A DNA stretch of 64,000 bases from Stenopsyche tienmushanensis (Eukaryota > Arthropoda > Insecta > Trichoptera > Stenopsychidae): positions 3,286,001 through 3,350,000 of the forward strand of contig WACJ01000126.1 in assembly GCA_008973525.1 (NCBI GenBank), given 5' to 3'. The notes under the pieces were generated by a model. It did no database searches. It was not told where the DNA came from and worked only from the letters and a program-made list of their open reading frames with translations. Below are positions 53,131-64,000 of this stretch, one piece after another. The number at the start of each line of letters is the position of its first letter. Within the stretch, counting starts at the first letter, position 1. The position numbers and the translations under genes are program-made.

Positions 53131-56129
53131 TATAAAATAATAAACAACACTGATCTCAATATTTCGTTATCAAATTAAATTAACAAACTCGCTGAAAGGC
53201 GGCACTTTAAGATGCAAATCACTGTGTTGTCCATAGTTGTTTAAGTACGTCAACGCAGTTTATGTTGTCTGTGGAATGTTAACATGTCTCAAAAGTTTAC
53301 AATGCCATAGTCTTGCTTGAAGTTATTCAACCAATTATTGTTGTTTATTTTGATTATAGTCTTCTACGTTTTTGCGTAATTTAACTATGCCAAATTAATT
53401 CATACTGTTTTACAACATTTTATGGAGCAAATCTCTTCAGTTTTAATGCAGTGTATAAAATAATATAAAAGGCAATGCAAATGCTAAAATAAAACTACAT
53501 CGATTTTCGCTATACTCGGAGAAAAGCAATGTTTCAGGAGTGGTATGAATTATTATGAAAAATCTTTCGCGGAGCTTGCTCTTTGCTACTAGAGGTAGAT
53601 TAAGCTCCGAGCAGCATGCAGCAACTTTCCAAGAAAGCTCTCATTTTTATTTTTCCACCGCGATTTCGAGACAAGAACTGCATTAACTTTAAAGTTGCTT
53701 CATTTTAACTCGGTAACGAATAGTTATCTCTCGACAGTGGTATACAGATAAACAGGAGCTTTCGTACTTACATCGACACTAGATTACTATGCCAACATTG
53801 TCACAAGCGTCTATTTGCTCGTTCCTTGGGAGGAGCTTTTAAATCTTCGATCGATGAAAGAATATCTGCAATTCTTGAGCCATGTGCTTTTTTTAAGACG
53901 TCTTGGCAGCATCCAAAGAATCGACAGATGCGTACATCAAAATTCGAAATTGAATAATATCCGCATGCGATATTTGCACTTAGTGAATTGAATCTGCCGA
54001 GCAACTGAAACGTAAATTTAACGGTGAATTTACGATTCACATTTTGAACATTTGTCTGAAAATCGATTTATTTCATCCCAATCGCTTGTATACCGATATT
54101 TCATATCCGAAATAGATTCTCAATTTTGGAGCAAAGCTTGGATTGATGAAGATCCAAATATTTGTATTTTTTCCGATGCATCTTCAAAATTAAATTTTCT
54201 CCCAAATACTCTCTAATTAATGAAAAGCTTCTCTGATAAGTACCATCAATGAGCTTGTGAGAAGTTCTTCGTAAGTAGAAAGCTTTGAAAATCAACCCTA
54301 TTGACTATACGAAGACTGGAGTATTTTTATAAATATACTCCTTTTAATTAATTAATTGATATAATTAAATTAAGATTAATTACATTAATTTAATTTAAAA
54401 AATCACTTTAGCAATCAATCAAATTATACTTTTATTAATATGTAAATAAATATTTAATAATGTCCAGTTAAACAGTTCCATACCAACAGTCCCCTGCATC
54501 ATAACAGACCAAATATGGAATATCGATGTGTGAACATAATTAATAAGATCGATGAAGAAGATGACGAAATCTTCGTCACATTTATAAAGCTCTACAACAA
54601 TAAAATTTAAGCATTTAGATTCGACCAATACAATATAACAGATATTATAATAGACCGGGTGATAAAGAAACTCCCTAGTTCAAATATACTTTAAAAATGG
54701 AATATTCTACAAATTTGGTTCACCTGTATAATGAGATTGCTTCTATAATATAAGACTGAAAGTATTATATTATATTAAATACATTTAAAAAAAAAACTTA
54801 ATTTTACTATTAATATCATATTTTTCATTTAAATACACAGTCCCCTGTTATAAATAACAGTCGCTTTTATCAGTTTTTCAGAAATTCTTAATATTTCCTA
54901 AAAAAAAAATAGTCATATTTTGTGATTCATCTGTGTTTTTTTATTAAACAAGTGGATATTTATTATTTTAATAAGATTTGATCAAGTCGCAAATATTCTT
55001 CATTGATTGTTGGATTTGATATTATGTTAAACAAAACTAATCCTAAAGTCTTTGAAAACGATTTTCTTTAGTATAATATAATATCATTTGTTACTTAAGG
55101 GTGTAACTCAACGTTTTACCTATTTTCAGAACGTGCTACTAAACTTCCCGTAAGAAAATTGCTTTTTTAGACTTTTTATAGATATTTATAAACATACTAT
55201 TTATAACAAAAATTTTATGCAAACGCTTTTATGTCGATTTGTTCCAATAATTCCTATGGGGGTTGATTGAGACATCATACACACCTTTCTTCGCTCGAAT
55301 TTAGGTCAACTTAATAAACATTTCGCATAATTTTTGTTTTGACCTAAATATTTATACAACTCAGTCAACATTGTTCACAATGTATTCAAATTGCTCTCCC
55401 TCAAATTCAATGGGGCTTGAAGGACCGCCGCTAAGGGAGGTTTAAAATGATACTGCGACGATGCAAACAATTGTTTCGTTCCCGTTTTTCATTAAATTGA
55501 AGAACTTGTCTTTCGTCATCTGTTATGAATAAACGAACATTTTTCTTGAGGTGCCAATTGTTTTTAAAGATAAAGGATTTTATAAATAGATTCTATTACC
55601 CATAAGAGGACATTTGGATAAATGACGAAATACAAATTATTATTTAGGATATTTTAATTATTATTGTAAATTAGTCAATCAAAGATGGCCCTGCCCAACT
55701 TTATTAATTGTGTGTATAATTTTGTAGAACCAGGAAATATATAGGCCCTTACTTGATCGGGATGATATGATCGGGATATGATTTTTTTTCATTGATAATA
55801 ATGCCCTTTATATCAAGGGGATGGTTCATGAAACATGTACCGATTTGAACCAGTGCTTCTTGTGCTTCTTAGTTTGTCATCCCTTGTCACTAGTTGATGC
55901 AAAAAACATGTTTTTGTCTCACACACAAAGAAACACATTTGATGACTCGCTCTATCAGGTTTGTTTGTTGTTTCGAACGAACCTCTGGCCTACACATCAC
56001 ATGTTTTTGGTTGCCACTGTTGCATTATGGTCTTATTAAATTCGAAAAGTAGACACTGTCAAATATTCACTCTTTTCTCTGACATTTTAAAAATAAACCG
56101 AAAAAAATGTTGGAAGAAACCCACTTTTA
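53131..56129. other. No supportable gene; AT-rich
   Basis: About 3 kb of AT-rich DNA. CAGTCCCCTG occurs twice (about 54,487 and 54,838), the reverse complement of words seen near 35.4 and 26.4 kb. No gene recognised. Confidence 0.4.
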
Positions 56130-56420
56130 TATAATACTAATAAATAAATAAATACTGTCGATAGCACACAACATTTGGTAATTTCTTCAAGTAAACATAA
56201 ACAATACACATGGAATTGATTCATTATATCATTCACATATCATTATTAGTCGATAAATTTGGCTAAATCTATACAATCGTACGATGTACGCAAGATATTC
56301 TCTCGGTCTCTGTCTCCCATTCAGAATCTCCCACCTGCAAGATAATCTCTCCGTCTCTGTTTCTCTCCAAACTCAACGCGCAAGACACTCTTTGTCTCTG
56401 TCGAATCACTGAAATTCGCT
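56130..56420 (-). repeat. Family D dispersed repeat, minus strand
   Basis: The reverse complement contains TGTTGTGTGCTATCGACAGT, AAATTTATCGACTAATAATG, GTACATCGTACGATTG and repeated GAGACAGAGAC tracts in family D order. Confidence 0.65.
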
Positions 56421-56811
56421 CGCAAATATGCGACCGTACTACCATACAGGCTAAGCACAGATGTTAACACAGTAGGTAAAAATTGAATGCACATTATTCC
56501 GATTAGAATACATAAAATAAAAGCACATTATGAATTCATATGATTGTAATAAATATAATTTATTTCTGGACAATATCAATTGGCTTTATGCTCTCATTAT
56601 TATGGTGATAATAAAATAGTATTTTTACTGAGTATTATATTTTTTTAAGGACACCAGATCGGAAAAAAACTAGTTCCATGGAAGATTTTTCTATGAATAG
56701 GATCACATTATCTTTCATATATACTTAAATTAGGTTACATTTTTTTTTAATATGAATTTAATGAATGAATTTATTGTCTAAAAGTGACTTATGGGTCCTA
56801 GCATATGTATG
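56421..56811. other. No supportable gene
   Basis: AT-rich spacer. Nothing recognised. Confidence 0.4.
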
Positions 56812-57567
56812 TACACTCAAACCTCTTTTCATGCTACTTTTTTTATGCGACTTTTTTTGTGCGACTTTTTCGTGCGATTTTTTTGTGCGACTTTTTTTAT
56901 GCGATTTGAAATTTATGCGGTTTTTTTAAGCATTTTTTTTATTACGTAAAGAATACATATCAAGATATTTAGCACAAAATAGAAGATAAGTCATCAACCG
57001 AAATTTGAAAAAAAATATATAATTTAGAACTTTTTTAATCATATTGCAACTGTTATCGCTGAATTACAACCACACCCTTTAATTCTAGTTTTATCTTAGT
57101 CTAGAAATCCTTCAAAAAAATTTCAAAATTACAATTATTTATGAAGTTATAGATATCTCCGAAATTACCAGAATAAAATCTTTAAACGTGTTTTTGTCGA
57201 AACTACTTTTTTAACACGGTTGACATGACATCTCAAGTTGCAATTAACTAATTTACTTCAAATTGAGTACGAATCTTTTTTATATAACCCTCTATTGTTT
57301 CTACTTAATGTTTGTCAATATTTTATTTTTTAACTATTTAAAAAAATATATATAACTGAAAAAATAAGGTCAAAAAAATTTTTTAAGATGTCCCCATTTT
57401 GTGAAAATGTATTATTTTTTGAGATAAGGACTACAGTGATATCTTTATTAATTAAGAATTATATTGTTTTTAAAATCCATGGAGCGCATCTTCACTTTTT
57501 CTATGTATATCATACCTTTTTTGTGCGGTTTAGAACGCATTCACCGCACAAAAAAGATTTAAGTGTA
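56812..57567. mobile_element. Pogo-like element with a nested family A copy
   Basis: Outer element 56,814-57,565 flanked by TA (56,812-56,813 and 57,566-57,567). Ends CACTCAAACCTCTTTTCATG and, inward from the right, CACTTAAATCTTTTTTGTGC. Just inside the left end is a minisatellite of about 15-bp units (CGACTTTTTTTGTG variants, about 56,834-56,920). The middle, about 57,085-57,470, is a minus-strand family A copy (AACACGGTTGACATGACATC), so family A jumped into the pogo-like element. No transposase is visible. Confidence 0.65.
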
Positions 57568-59154
57568 TACCACATGCCATCCTACAGAATTCAAGATTGT
57601 CAGTTTATGTTAATATTGTACACTCACCATTAACATTAATTGTTTATTTAGGGTTGTCATTTAGGCAGCGACTCACCGGTGAGTCGCTGTTAGAAGCTAG
57701 TTCACGATACTATTCATTTTTTTCTTTAACATAAGCTTAATTTTCTTCAATAGGTTCTAGAATCTTGATTGAACCGAATGAAACATTAAAATTGAATGGG
57801 AGAGAAGATTATCAATTCCAAAACTTTTCAATTAGTGCGAGTAAAATTTAAAGCTATCCATACTGTGGAGTACATATTGTCTCGTCGAGTTTTTATGGAT
57901 TAATCGAATTTCAATTAGCCACTAAAGCAAAGAGAATCTTTTAATTTCCTGCGTCGAAATGGATCGGTTTTCATATCGTCTTGCAGAATCTTTCAATTTA
58001 TGAAAACTCGACCTAAAAAGCCTAATGAGAAAATATTGAATTCTTCAGATTGCGGCTTTGTGTCAAGCGGCGTCCGCACAAAAAACGACCCAAACTTCAA
58101 CTAACATCGCAAAAAGCCCGTGGGATTTTCATCGCAAAAATATGGCATTAGAAAAGTTTTATTATCCAAGTGAAGCGTTCTTAAATAAATAAAAACCTTG
58201 GGAGTTTACACGAGTCTAGACTCTAGAGTCGCGCGCGAAATTGAATTCAGCAGGAGCTTTCTGAAGCTTATTACGAATTCACGTATAAAAGGATGCCGCC
58301 GAGTCGCAGATTGTCCGAAAGCGTCCTTTTTTAACATTTAAAATGCATTTAAGCTAAAGGATTCAATTACAAAGCCTCGTTATAATCTCAAAGGCAGGAC
58401 GCGGGACTAATTGTCTAATTATGAGATTTATCGCTAATCTTCTCGAGCTAATTGGGGTCCATTTTTATAGGCGAATTCTACAGACGCTCGCAAAAGCTGT
58501 TGTCGTGATAAACAGTAATTAATTCATATAGCTCAAGTAAGATGCTACAATTGCCTAAGGAATGTCCTGAAGCCATAATAATATTGTATATGCCTTAACA
58601 TTACATATTATCCACCAATTTCATGATAATTAATGCTCGAATATTTGTCGATAGATCAAGTGTTGATATATTGGACGTTTATTATAAAAGTTCGATTATT
58701 AAATCCAGATTATGATTTTTATTTTCAGCCTATACAATTTAAAATATCGTGCTTATGACAGACTGAATTTGTAACGACCATTGAAATATTATGCTACTGA
58801 CTCATGAATCCACATATAAAAGGCAATAGAAAACCATCTGGAAAATCAGTGGATGACAAATCCACAGTACACTAATGTTTTGTTTTCACTGTATAAACAA
58901 AATTAAGTAAGTCTTTAAAATACCAAATTTTTCCAGAGCAAATATCGCAAAAGTCCCTTTCGATTGGGTCAATATTGAGTGCATAAGGTGGTGAATATAT
59001 AATACAGACGATATAATTTAAGATTTTGAACTGAAAATCGATTAAACTGTTATTTTTGTCGGAAGGAGAACCGAAACTGAACCGATTCGAAAATATTGGT
59101 ATTTTAGATTCGATACTATTCTTATGTAGAATTTGTTTTTTTATTGTATTCATA
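57568..59154. other. No supportable gene
   Basis: AT-rich with a GC-richer part at about 58,040-58,500. Short frames only. No repeat partner recognised. Confidence 0.45.
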
Positions 59155-59570
59155 AACTGGGGTGTTGAAAAAGGGCATGTCCTGGTTGACACAAATCAAC
59201 CCTTTAATCATCTGAAACAAAAAAGGTTCTTAATTAGTAAGGATTTCAAGAAATAAAAACAAAACGGCAACTGTTTTAAAAAAAAATGTTTGCACCTATA
59301 TTTTCAGTTTTTTTTAATTGTTTAAAAATATAATTTTGAGATATAATTGGTAGAGGCAATAGAAAGTTATATAAATAAGAATTTTACTAAATTTGAAGTA
59401 AATTAATTAATTAGAACGTAAGATATGATGTCAACCGTGTTGAAAAAAGTAGTTTTGAAAAAAACGCGTTTAAAGATTTTATTCTGGTATGACCGGCTTA
59501 GTTTCCGCGAAACTACAACAGCTATATCTTCATAAATAATTGGAATTTCAGAATTTGCTTTAGAGAATAG
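59155..59570 (+). mobile_element. Family A element, partial
   Basis: Blocks GTCCTGGTTGACAC, ATTGGTAGAGGCAATAGAAA, GATGTCAACCGTGTTGAAAA, GGTATGACCGGCTTAGTTTC and AATAATTGGAATTTCAG. The left terminus is not seen. Confidence 0.65.
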
Positions 59571-59679
59571 AGTTGCTGCCACAGAAGTATTAATTCTAAA
59601 AATATAATTTAATTAGGAATGATAGAAATAATGAAATTTATTTTATTTTGTTGGTTTTATTATAAAAATATGAACAAAC

Positions 59680-59972
59680 ATACAAACATTGATTTTTATA
59701 TATAAGATCTACTATAAGTTAATTTTACTATACTTATATTATTTGAGAAAGTGCAAACAATAAGTTGGCAAAGTTTTATCGCAATCGAATGAACGGTATG
59801 GCTGCGCATTAAATACGAACAAACAAACATTGATTTTTATATATTATACTATACTTATGTTACTTGCGAATTCCTTAATAATAAGTGGACGAAGATTTAT
59901 TGCAATTGGATTAACAGTATGGCAGCTCATTTCGAACGAACAAAACCCAATTCATTTTTATATATTAGATGT
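59680..59972 (+). repeat. Tandem repeat of a retrotransposon-tail-like unit (about 110 bp)
   Basis: Two full units and a part: TTTTATCGCAATCGAATGAA, GGTATGGCTGCGCATT, CGAACAAAC, TTGATTTTTATATAT, then TTTATTGCAATTGGATTAAC, GTATGGCAGCTCATTTCG, TTCATTTTTATATATTAG. The 47.3-kb copy is a single diverged unit. The motif resembles RTE/CR1-like 3' UTR ends. Confidence 0.6.
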
Positions 59973-59984
59973 AACCAAACTAGA

Positions 59985-60150
59985 ACTCTCCGATTTTAAC
60001 TTTTTTTCAAGTGTTATTTACTAGAAAACTGGGAATCCCAAACTTTCAACCAATAAGTCTTCAGTTAACAACCTTGCATTTAATAAATTATATTATTATA
60101 TATTGTACTTTATGTTCTAATTATTATACCTTTAATCAATGATCTTAGAT
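59985..60150 (+). repeat. Family G dispersed repeat
   Basis: Second copy of the repeat at 52,915-53,130, sharing AGTGTTATTTA, CCCAAACTTTCAACCAATAA and TTCTAATTAT. It immediately follows the tandem tail repeat. Confidence 0.45.
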
Positions 60151-60695
60151 ATTTTCTAGAATAATTAAAAAAAAACGATTGTAAATTTACAACCCCAATG
60201 CAGAAGCAGAAACGGAATCAAAAAAAGTAAATTCAATAATATTATACTTGTAGAATGCGTTTTATAAAAAGAATATTAAAAGTTTTTCATACAAATAAAA
60301 ACAAAAATTCAAAAATGAGAAACAGAACTGAACCGAAAACCGTAACTGAACCGTAAATGTGTGGAACTGAACTGAAACGAAAACCGAAATTAAAAACGTA
60401 ACGGTTCTTAGACCTGATTCCAATATCAAAGTTGTTGTTCATATTAGAAAACAGCAAATTCAATATTACAAAGTTTGTTTTTTAAATTTTGCTCTAAGCT
60501 TAATTCTTTACAGTCCTATGTCGAGTCTGGCTCGATATTTTTTTTTGCATTTTTTCCCCACTCAGATTTAAAATCATGTGATTTTATTTTGCGTATAGTG
60601 TTTAGGATAGTATTTGGAAAGGAAAAAAATATCTTTGTAATTGACATTCCATAACAAAAATTTGCACCAAATGAACAATCCTATTTTTATAAAAA
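60151..60695. other. No supportable gene; AT-rich
   Basis: Contains a short imperfect repeat of GAACTGAACCGAAA-type words (60,320-60,390). No gene recognised. Confidence 0.4.
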
Positions 60696-61237
60696 GGAGA
60701 CTCAAATATTATCTGGAATTTTGCTGTACAAATGTATTATAGCCGGAGAGCCGACAGCGTAAATCGCAGGTCATTTTATAGCAAATGAGATTACTATAGT
60801 TGTATTCTGGCGTGTTTCTGGACTATTATTATGACAGTGTGGGCACTGAGTGCCGTTGGGTTTGGAAGGGGATAGGGTTGAAATCTAGTTAAAATTCAAC
60901 AGAATTACGTAATACTATAAAAGTACCTTTTTTATTTCCTCTAAATTATTCAAATAAACAATAATTTATAAGTGTTTCCAGAATATTTACTATTTATTGA
61001 TAGTCCCAAAATACCGTAGCCATCACGTTTTTTTGGGCCCAATCAAACATTTTGGATCTTACTTAAAGCAACTTCGCCGAACTGTGCCTCAAGCCTCCTC
61101 AAAATTGATTTCACGTATCCATTTACAAGAAAAGAAATAATTACGCGTTGCGCAACAAAGGATGCTGCTTGTCGTCTTTTTTCTTCAGTGAAGGGATCGT
61201 CTGTGAAATGATATCCGTATAAAGCACACATTTTCAT
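60696..61237. mobile_element. Family B element, longest copy, with a conserved short frame
   Basis: Left terminus GAGACTCAAATATTATCTGG and TTTTGCTGTACAAATGTATT. At 61,043-61,237 on the minus strand a 64-codon frame reads DDPFTEEKRRQAASFVAQRV and then IISFLVNGYVKS. The same DNA block occurs in the copies at 9.85, 49.36 and 1 kb-0. I do not recognise this peptide. It may be a remnant of the protein of an autonomous family B element. The right terminus is not preserved. Confidence 0.5.
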
Positions 61238-62610
61238 GTTTTTCGTGGAATTTATGTCGAGCCACCCGTTACGTGCTAATGTATTCGAAAATTAAAAATG
61301 TTTTTAAGGAGCTTAAATATCAAAGTCGGCGAAGTTGAATGAAATCTCGCGCAGCTTGTAAACTTTATTCTCGCTAATTAAAATGTATAAATTCGCTCCA
61401 AAAATACATAGTGGATATTTTTGCGAAAAGTTTTTCTGTTTGCCCCGCACGTTTTAAATACAAAAGGTCCACAAAGTCTTCGAATCTAAATATTTAAAAT
61501 TTGATTTCATCTCGTGTCCATATTGTTGATACTTCAAATGTTTGCACGGCTGAGACTCACAATGGGGGAGCAGAAGGCTTCTCAGTAATTCTTTGTGTTT
61601 TGCTTTAATTTTTAAGCTCGGCTACGACTTTAAACAAACTGCGATATTTTTATGATTCGAGCAGGCGGATGATCCTTGAAATCGCGTGCTTTTCTCGTAT
61701 CTTAAATATTTAACTTTGATTTAAATTGTTAACGCGGCTAGATGTAATCGCAATAGTAGTTTCGTGCGTAAATTTAGCGCAGAATTGTTAATCTGCTCGC
61801 GCACATAATATAATATAATGTTGTATTCGAGTGACAAATAGATGGCATATAAATAATTATTCGTGTTAATTCGTGTTAATAATTAAAGGACTTGCCTTGA
61901 AAAACAGCAGGAACGTTTCAACATTTAAAAACATCGTACAGAGGCGTATTAATTTATTTTAAGTCGTTAAGGGTTGGTTGGGGTGTAGGAAAAGTAATAT
62001 CGCAACACATGCGTGTTTGTAGTACTATCTTCACCTAATATAGAGCAGAACACGTACGAATGTAAGAAAGTTGAAGAGACAACGTTTTGGGAAACTAATT
62101 AAAAGCATTCACGTGTTACCTGGTTATATTTTTATTGCCTTGGTTATTATCACATACAACGAAGAACATTTGCGTAGGAATTCTCGACGCGCTCTTTCGG
62201 TTATACAATTCACAAGTTTTACAGGAACAAAAGATTAACAGCCGCTTTTGAAAACAATTACAGCCTTCCACCTCGCTATTACGCCGAATTTGACTACGGG
62301 GTAGTAGGGGTTGAAATTAACGATTTCAATCACTTGCGACAACAATGCTTTTCAACAATTGCTAAACAATTTCTGTGTTTATGTAAGATTTCCTGGTTAA
62401 AATGATCATGCTATCATTTCATCACGTAATGCTCGAACAAGAAAAGATCGCGTAAATCGAGGCTATGAATGTTTACTTTTTAAAGACTTAATTTTAGGTC
62501 ATAGAGAAAAAAATCCCCATACCAACAAATTTGGATGACCAGAAGAACATTTCAATAAAAACGCCTAACTTTTAAATGTAAACACAATAAGTTGTATGAA
62601 AGATATTCAA
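61238..62610. other. No supportable gene
   Basis: AT-rich with mixed patches. Only short frames, no repeat partner recognised. Confidence 0.45.
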
Positions 62611-63089
62611 TCAATTTTTTCGTATTTCAAAAGAAAATTTATGGCAATTATTATAAAATATTATATTATTCAAATTTTTACCATAATTTTGCATGAGAGC
62701 ACATATTCGTGAGATCCAATTTTCGATCTCTTTGTCGTATAAATCTGGATACATTTGCTGGATGGCGTTTGTTATGCTAACTTTTGATGGCATAAATTAT
62801 TATTGGTTTATATGCATAGATTTATGATTTAAGATAGCCATAAATTAAGAAATATAAAAATGTTATATCGCACGATTTCAATGCCAATTTCGTTTTGAAA
62901 AGATTACTGACTGATGATTCTGGATCTACTGATATATGGTTTGGTATCATCCCAAATTTGCAAACTAGGACTGTTTACATATAATTTTATCCAAAAATTG
63001 GCCTCATTACTAAAGATGATTTTTTTGGTGAAACGTTTTTCGAACGATTTTGATAATAAAATTTGATTGTTTATACACATTTTTAACAC
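62611..63089 (-). pseudogene. Decayed Tc1/mariner-type transposase, C-terminal half
   Basis: On the minus strand 63,089-62,904 reads KIIFSNEANFWIKLYVNSP, then IWDDTKP. This matches the FSDEahFwlnGyVNkQN...iW block around the first or second catalytic acid of Tc1/mariner-type transposases; the usual Asp is Asn here. After a break, LIYGYLKS, a stop and IYAYKP lie at about 62,800-62,860 (known form FLWGYLKSKVYxxKP). Then 62,793-62,611 reads YDKEIENWISRICALMQNYG and KNLNNIIF, equivalent to the C-terminal end (NWxxRixxCxxxxGxHLxDIIF). Stops inside and the altered catalytic residue make it inactive. It is a different lineage from the relic at 45 kb. Confidence 0.8.
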
Positions 63090-63347
63090 TATAATCTTTA
63101 ATTATAATTTGCCATATACTAATCAAAATTCATAATAAATTTAACGGATATTGTTATAGTAATAAACCAGTTATAGCCTAACAAAGTTTGAGCGTATCTA
63201 TTGAAATACTCTGTATTTCCATTTCGTTTCAGGTTTAACTGGATTTTTTGATAAACTATTGTTTTCAGTAAAAGAAAAGCTTTTTATTACAAAAAATTGC
63301 ACTTTAATATCAATGAAAATTCATTTTGAACCACAAATGTTACACTG

Positions 63348-63423
63348 TTAAGTGGGCATGACGTATATATACGTCCAACATAAACTTCATCAAAATTGGT
63401 TATGACGTATATATACGTCTTAA
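63348..63423. repeat. Paired 18-bp palindromic motifs between two TTAA sites
   Basis: ATGACGTATATATACGTC occurs at 63,358-63,375 and 63,402-63,419 in the same orientation, with a perfect 16-bp palindrome (GACGTATATATACGTC) in each. TTAA lies just outside, at 63,348-63,351 and 63,420-63,423. A tiny TTAA-inserting element is possible, but the ends are not proper inverted repeats. Confidence 0.7.
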
Positions 63424-63429
63424 CCGTCC

Positions 63430-63700
63430 CTCAACCTTAATCCCTTGTTTCTAACAAAGTGACTTTGTACATTTATATATTTATTATCATATCAATTTTA
63501 TTTTGGTTGTACATAACGATATTTAAATACCTTGTACAGTACATTCGATGGTTTAAAAAAAAATGGGCATCCCGTTCTGCACCAAATTCCAAACGAACAT
63601 TTAAACGTGTATGAGTGCCTTTACAGCACGACCTTGCTACCGATATATAAGTGCAAGATGAGACGCAAGACATCCGTCTCTGTCTCCGAATTTCCGTACC
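63430..63700 (+). repeat. Family C dispersed repeat
   Basis: Second copy of the repeat at 23,232-23,420: TAACAAAGTGACTTTGTACA, CAATTTTATTTTGGTTGTAC, GCATCCCGTTCTGCACC, CATTTAAACGTGTATGAGTG. It has an extra approximately 25-bp insertion (CTTGTACAGTACATTC part). Beyond the shared part it adds CATCCGTCTCTGTCTCCGAA, reminiscent of family D. Confidence 0.7.
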
Positions 63701-64000
63701 CATATGATTAAAAGACAGCGCATTCATAAAAATACCCCTCGATGAATGTGTTAATATGAAAGAATTGAATAATCCCATATCACCAATTATATATAGTTTT
63801 CTACAACATGTGTCTATGTGAACACGTTGAAGTAAAAATTATATAACGTGGCTTGTAAATTTGATCGAATTTATCATCAATTTTGTATCCAGCGATGAGT
63901 TCTTCCAACTTTGTTATTTTTCAAGTATTTTCATAGCAATTTAGCAATTTATTTATTGAATTTTCATCAAATTCTTGTTATGAAATATTTTTTAATCTTG
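63701..64000. other. No supportable gene; AT-rich
   Basis: AT-rich sequence to the window edge. Nothing recognised. Confidence 0.4.

Noticed and set aside
1..64000. CRISPR array, operons or other prokaryotic system
   Set aside because: No regularly spaced direct repeats, ribosome-binding sites or gene clusters. All transposons are eukaryotic types.
1..64000. Transfer RNA genes
   Set aside because: The tRNA-Leu-like strings TGGTGTCAGAAGTGGGAT are only the last 15-18 bases of the acceptor end, in antisense next to LTR ends. They are primer-binding sites, not tRNA genes.
1..64000. Telomeric TTAGG arrays or satellite DNA
   Set aside because: No tandem TTAGG and no long satellite array seen; tandem repeats present are short and local.

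Overview
This is a eukaryotic, AT-rich and repeat-dense window that I read as arthropod, most likely insect, genomic DNA. The one intact transposon is an R1-clade non-LTR retrotransposon, a clade known mainly from arthropods. Around it lie decayed Tc1/mariner, pogo-like, hAT, PIF/Harbinger-like and LTR elements. I see no operon, no bacterial gene organisation, no tRNA or rRNA gene, no CRISPR array and no host protein-coding exon that I can defend. Nearly all open frames are short and uninformative. The window is best read as intergenic or deep intronic DNA filled by successive waves of transposons.

The centrepiece is a full-length R1-clade element on the minus strand (about 29,910-34,704). 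It has a 5' UTR with a canonical downstream promoter motif, ORF1 (422 aa, three zinc knuckles), and ORF2 (1,006 aa, endonuclease plus reverse transcriptase plus C-terminal zinc motif) overlapping ORF1 by 22 nt. A 3' UTR, a 52-base poly(A) run (poly(T) on the plus strand) and a 14-15 bp target-site duplication complete it. It looks young and possibly active. It sits inside an LTR-like sequence related to one at about 3.9-4.4 kb. Two decayed R1-clade relatives lie at 6.76-7.71 kb and 37.94-38.69 kb; the second is split by a 200-bp PIF/Harbinger-like MITE.

A family of related LTRs (start TGTARCGTGGGCG, end ACGTTACA, then a primer-binding site matching the 3' end of tRNA-Leu(CAA)) is scattered at about 1.5, 2.0, 3.9, 12.0, 19.0, 19.4, 20.0, 26.2, 34.8, 39.1, 41.9 and 52.0 kb. 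These are mostly solo or broken LTRs, several of them in inverted or tandem arrangements. A compositionally different, GC-rich LTR at 26.73-27.09 kb has its own primer-binding site and a short gag-like ORF.

DNA transposons include two decayed Tc1/mariner transposases (about 44.9-45.6 and 62.6-63.1 kb), two inverted hAT relics (11.4 and 22.4 kb), three pogo-like elements with TA duplications (14.71, 48.73 and 56.81 kb), and two undescribed (to me) inverted-repeat families. I call these family A (core containing ATGTCAACCGTG, seven copies) and family B (TIR GATTCAAATATAACCCGGAA, about eight copies). Families C, D, F and G are further dispersed repeats identified only by comparison within this window. 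The remaining stretches are AT-rich and I see no supportable function in them.
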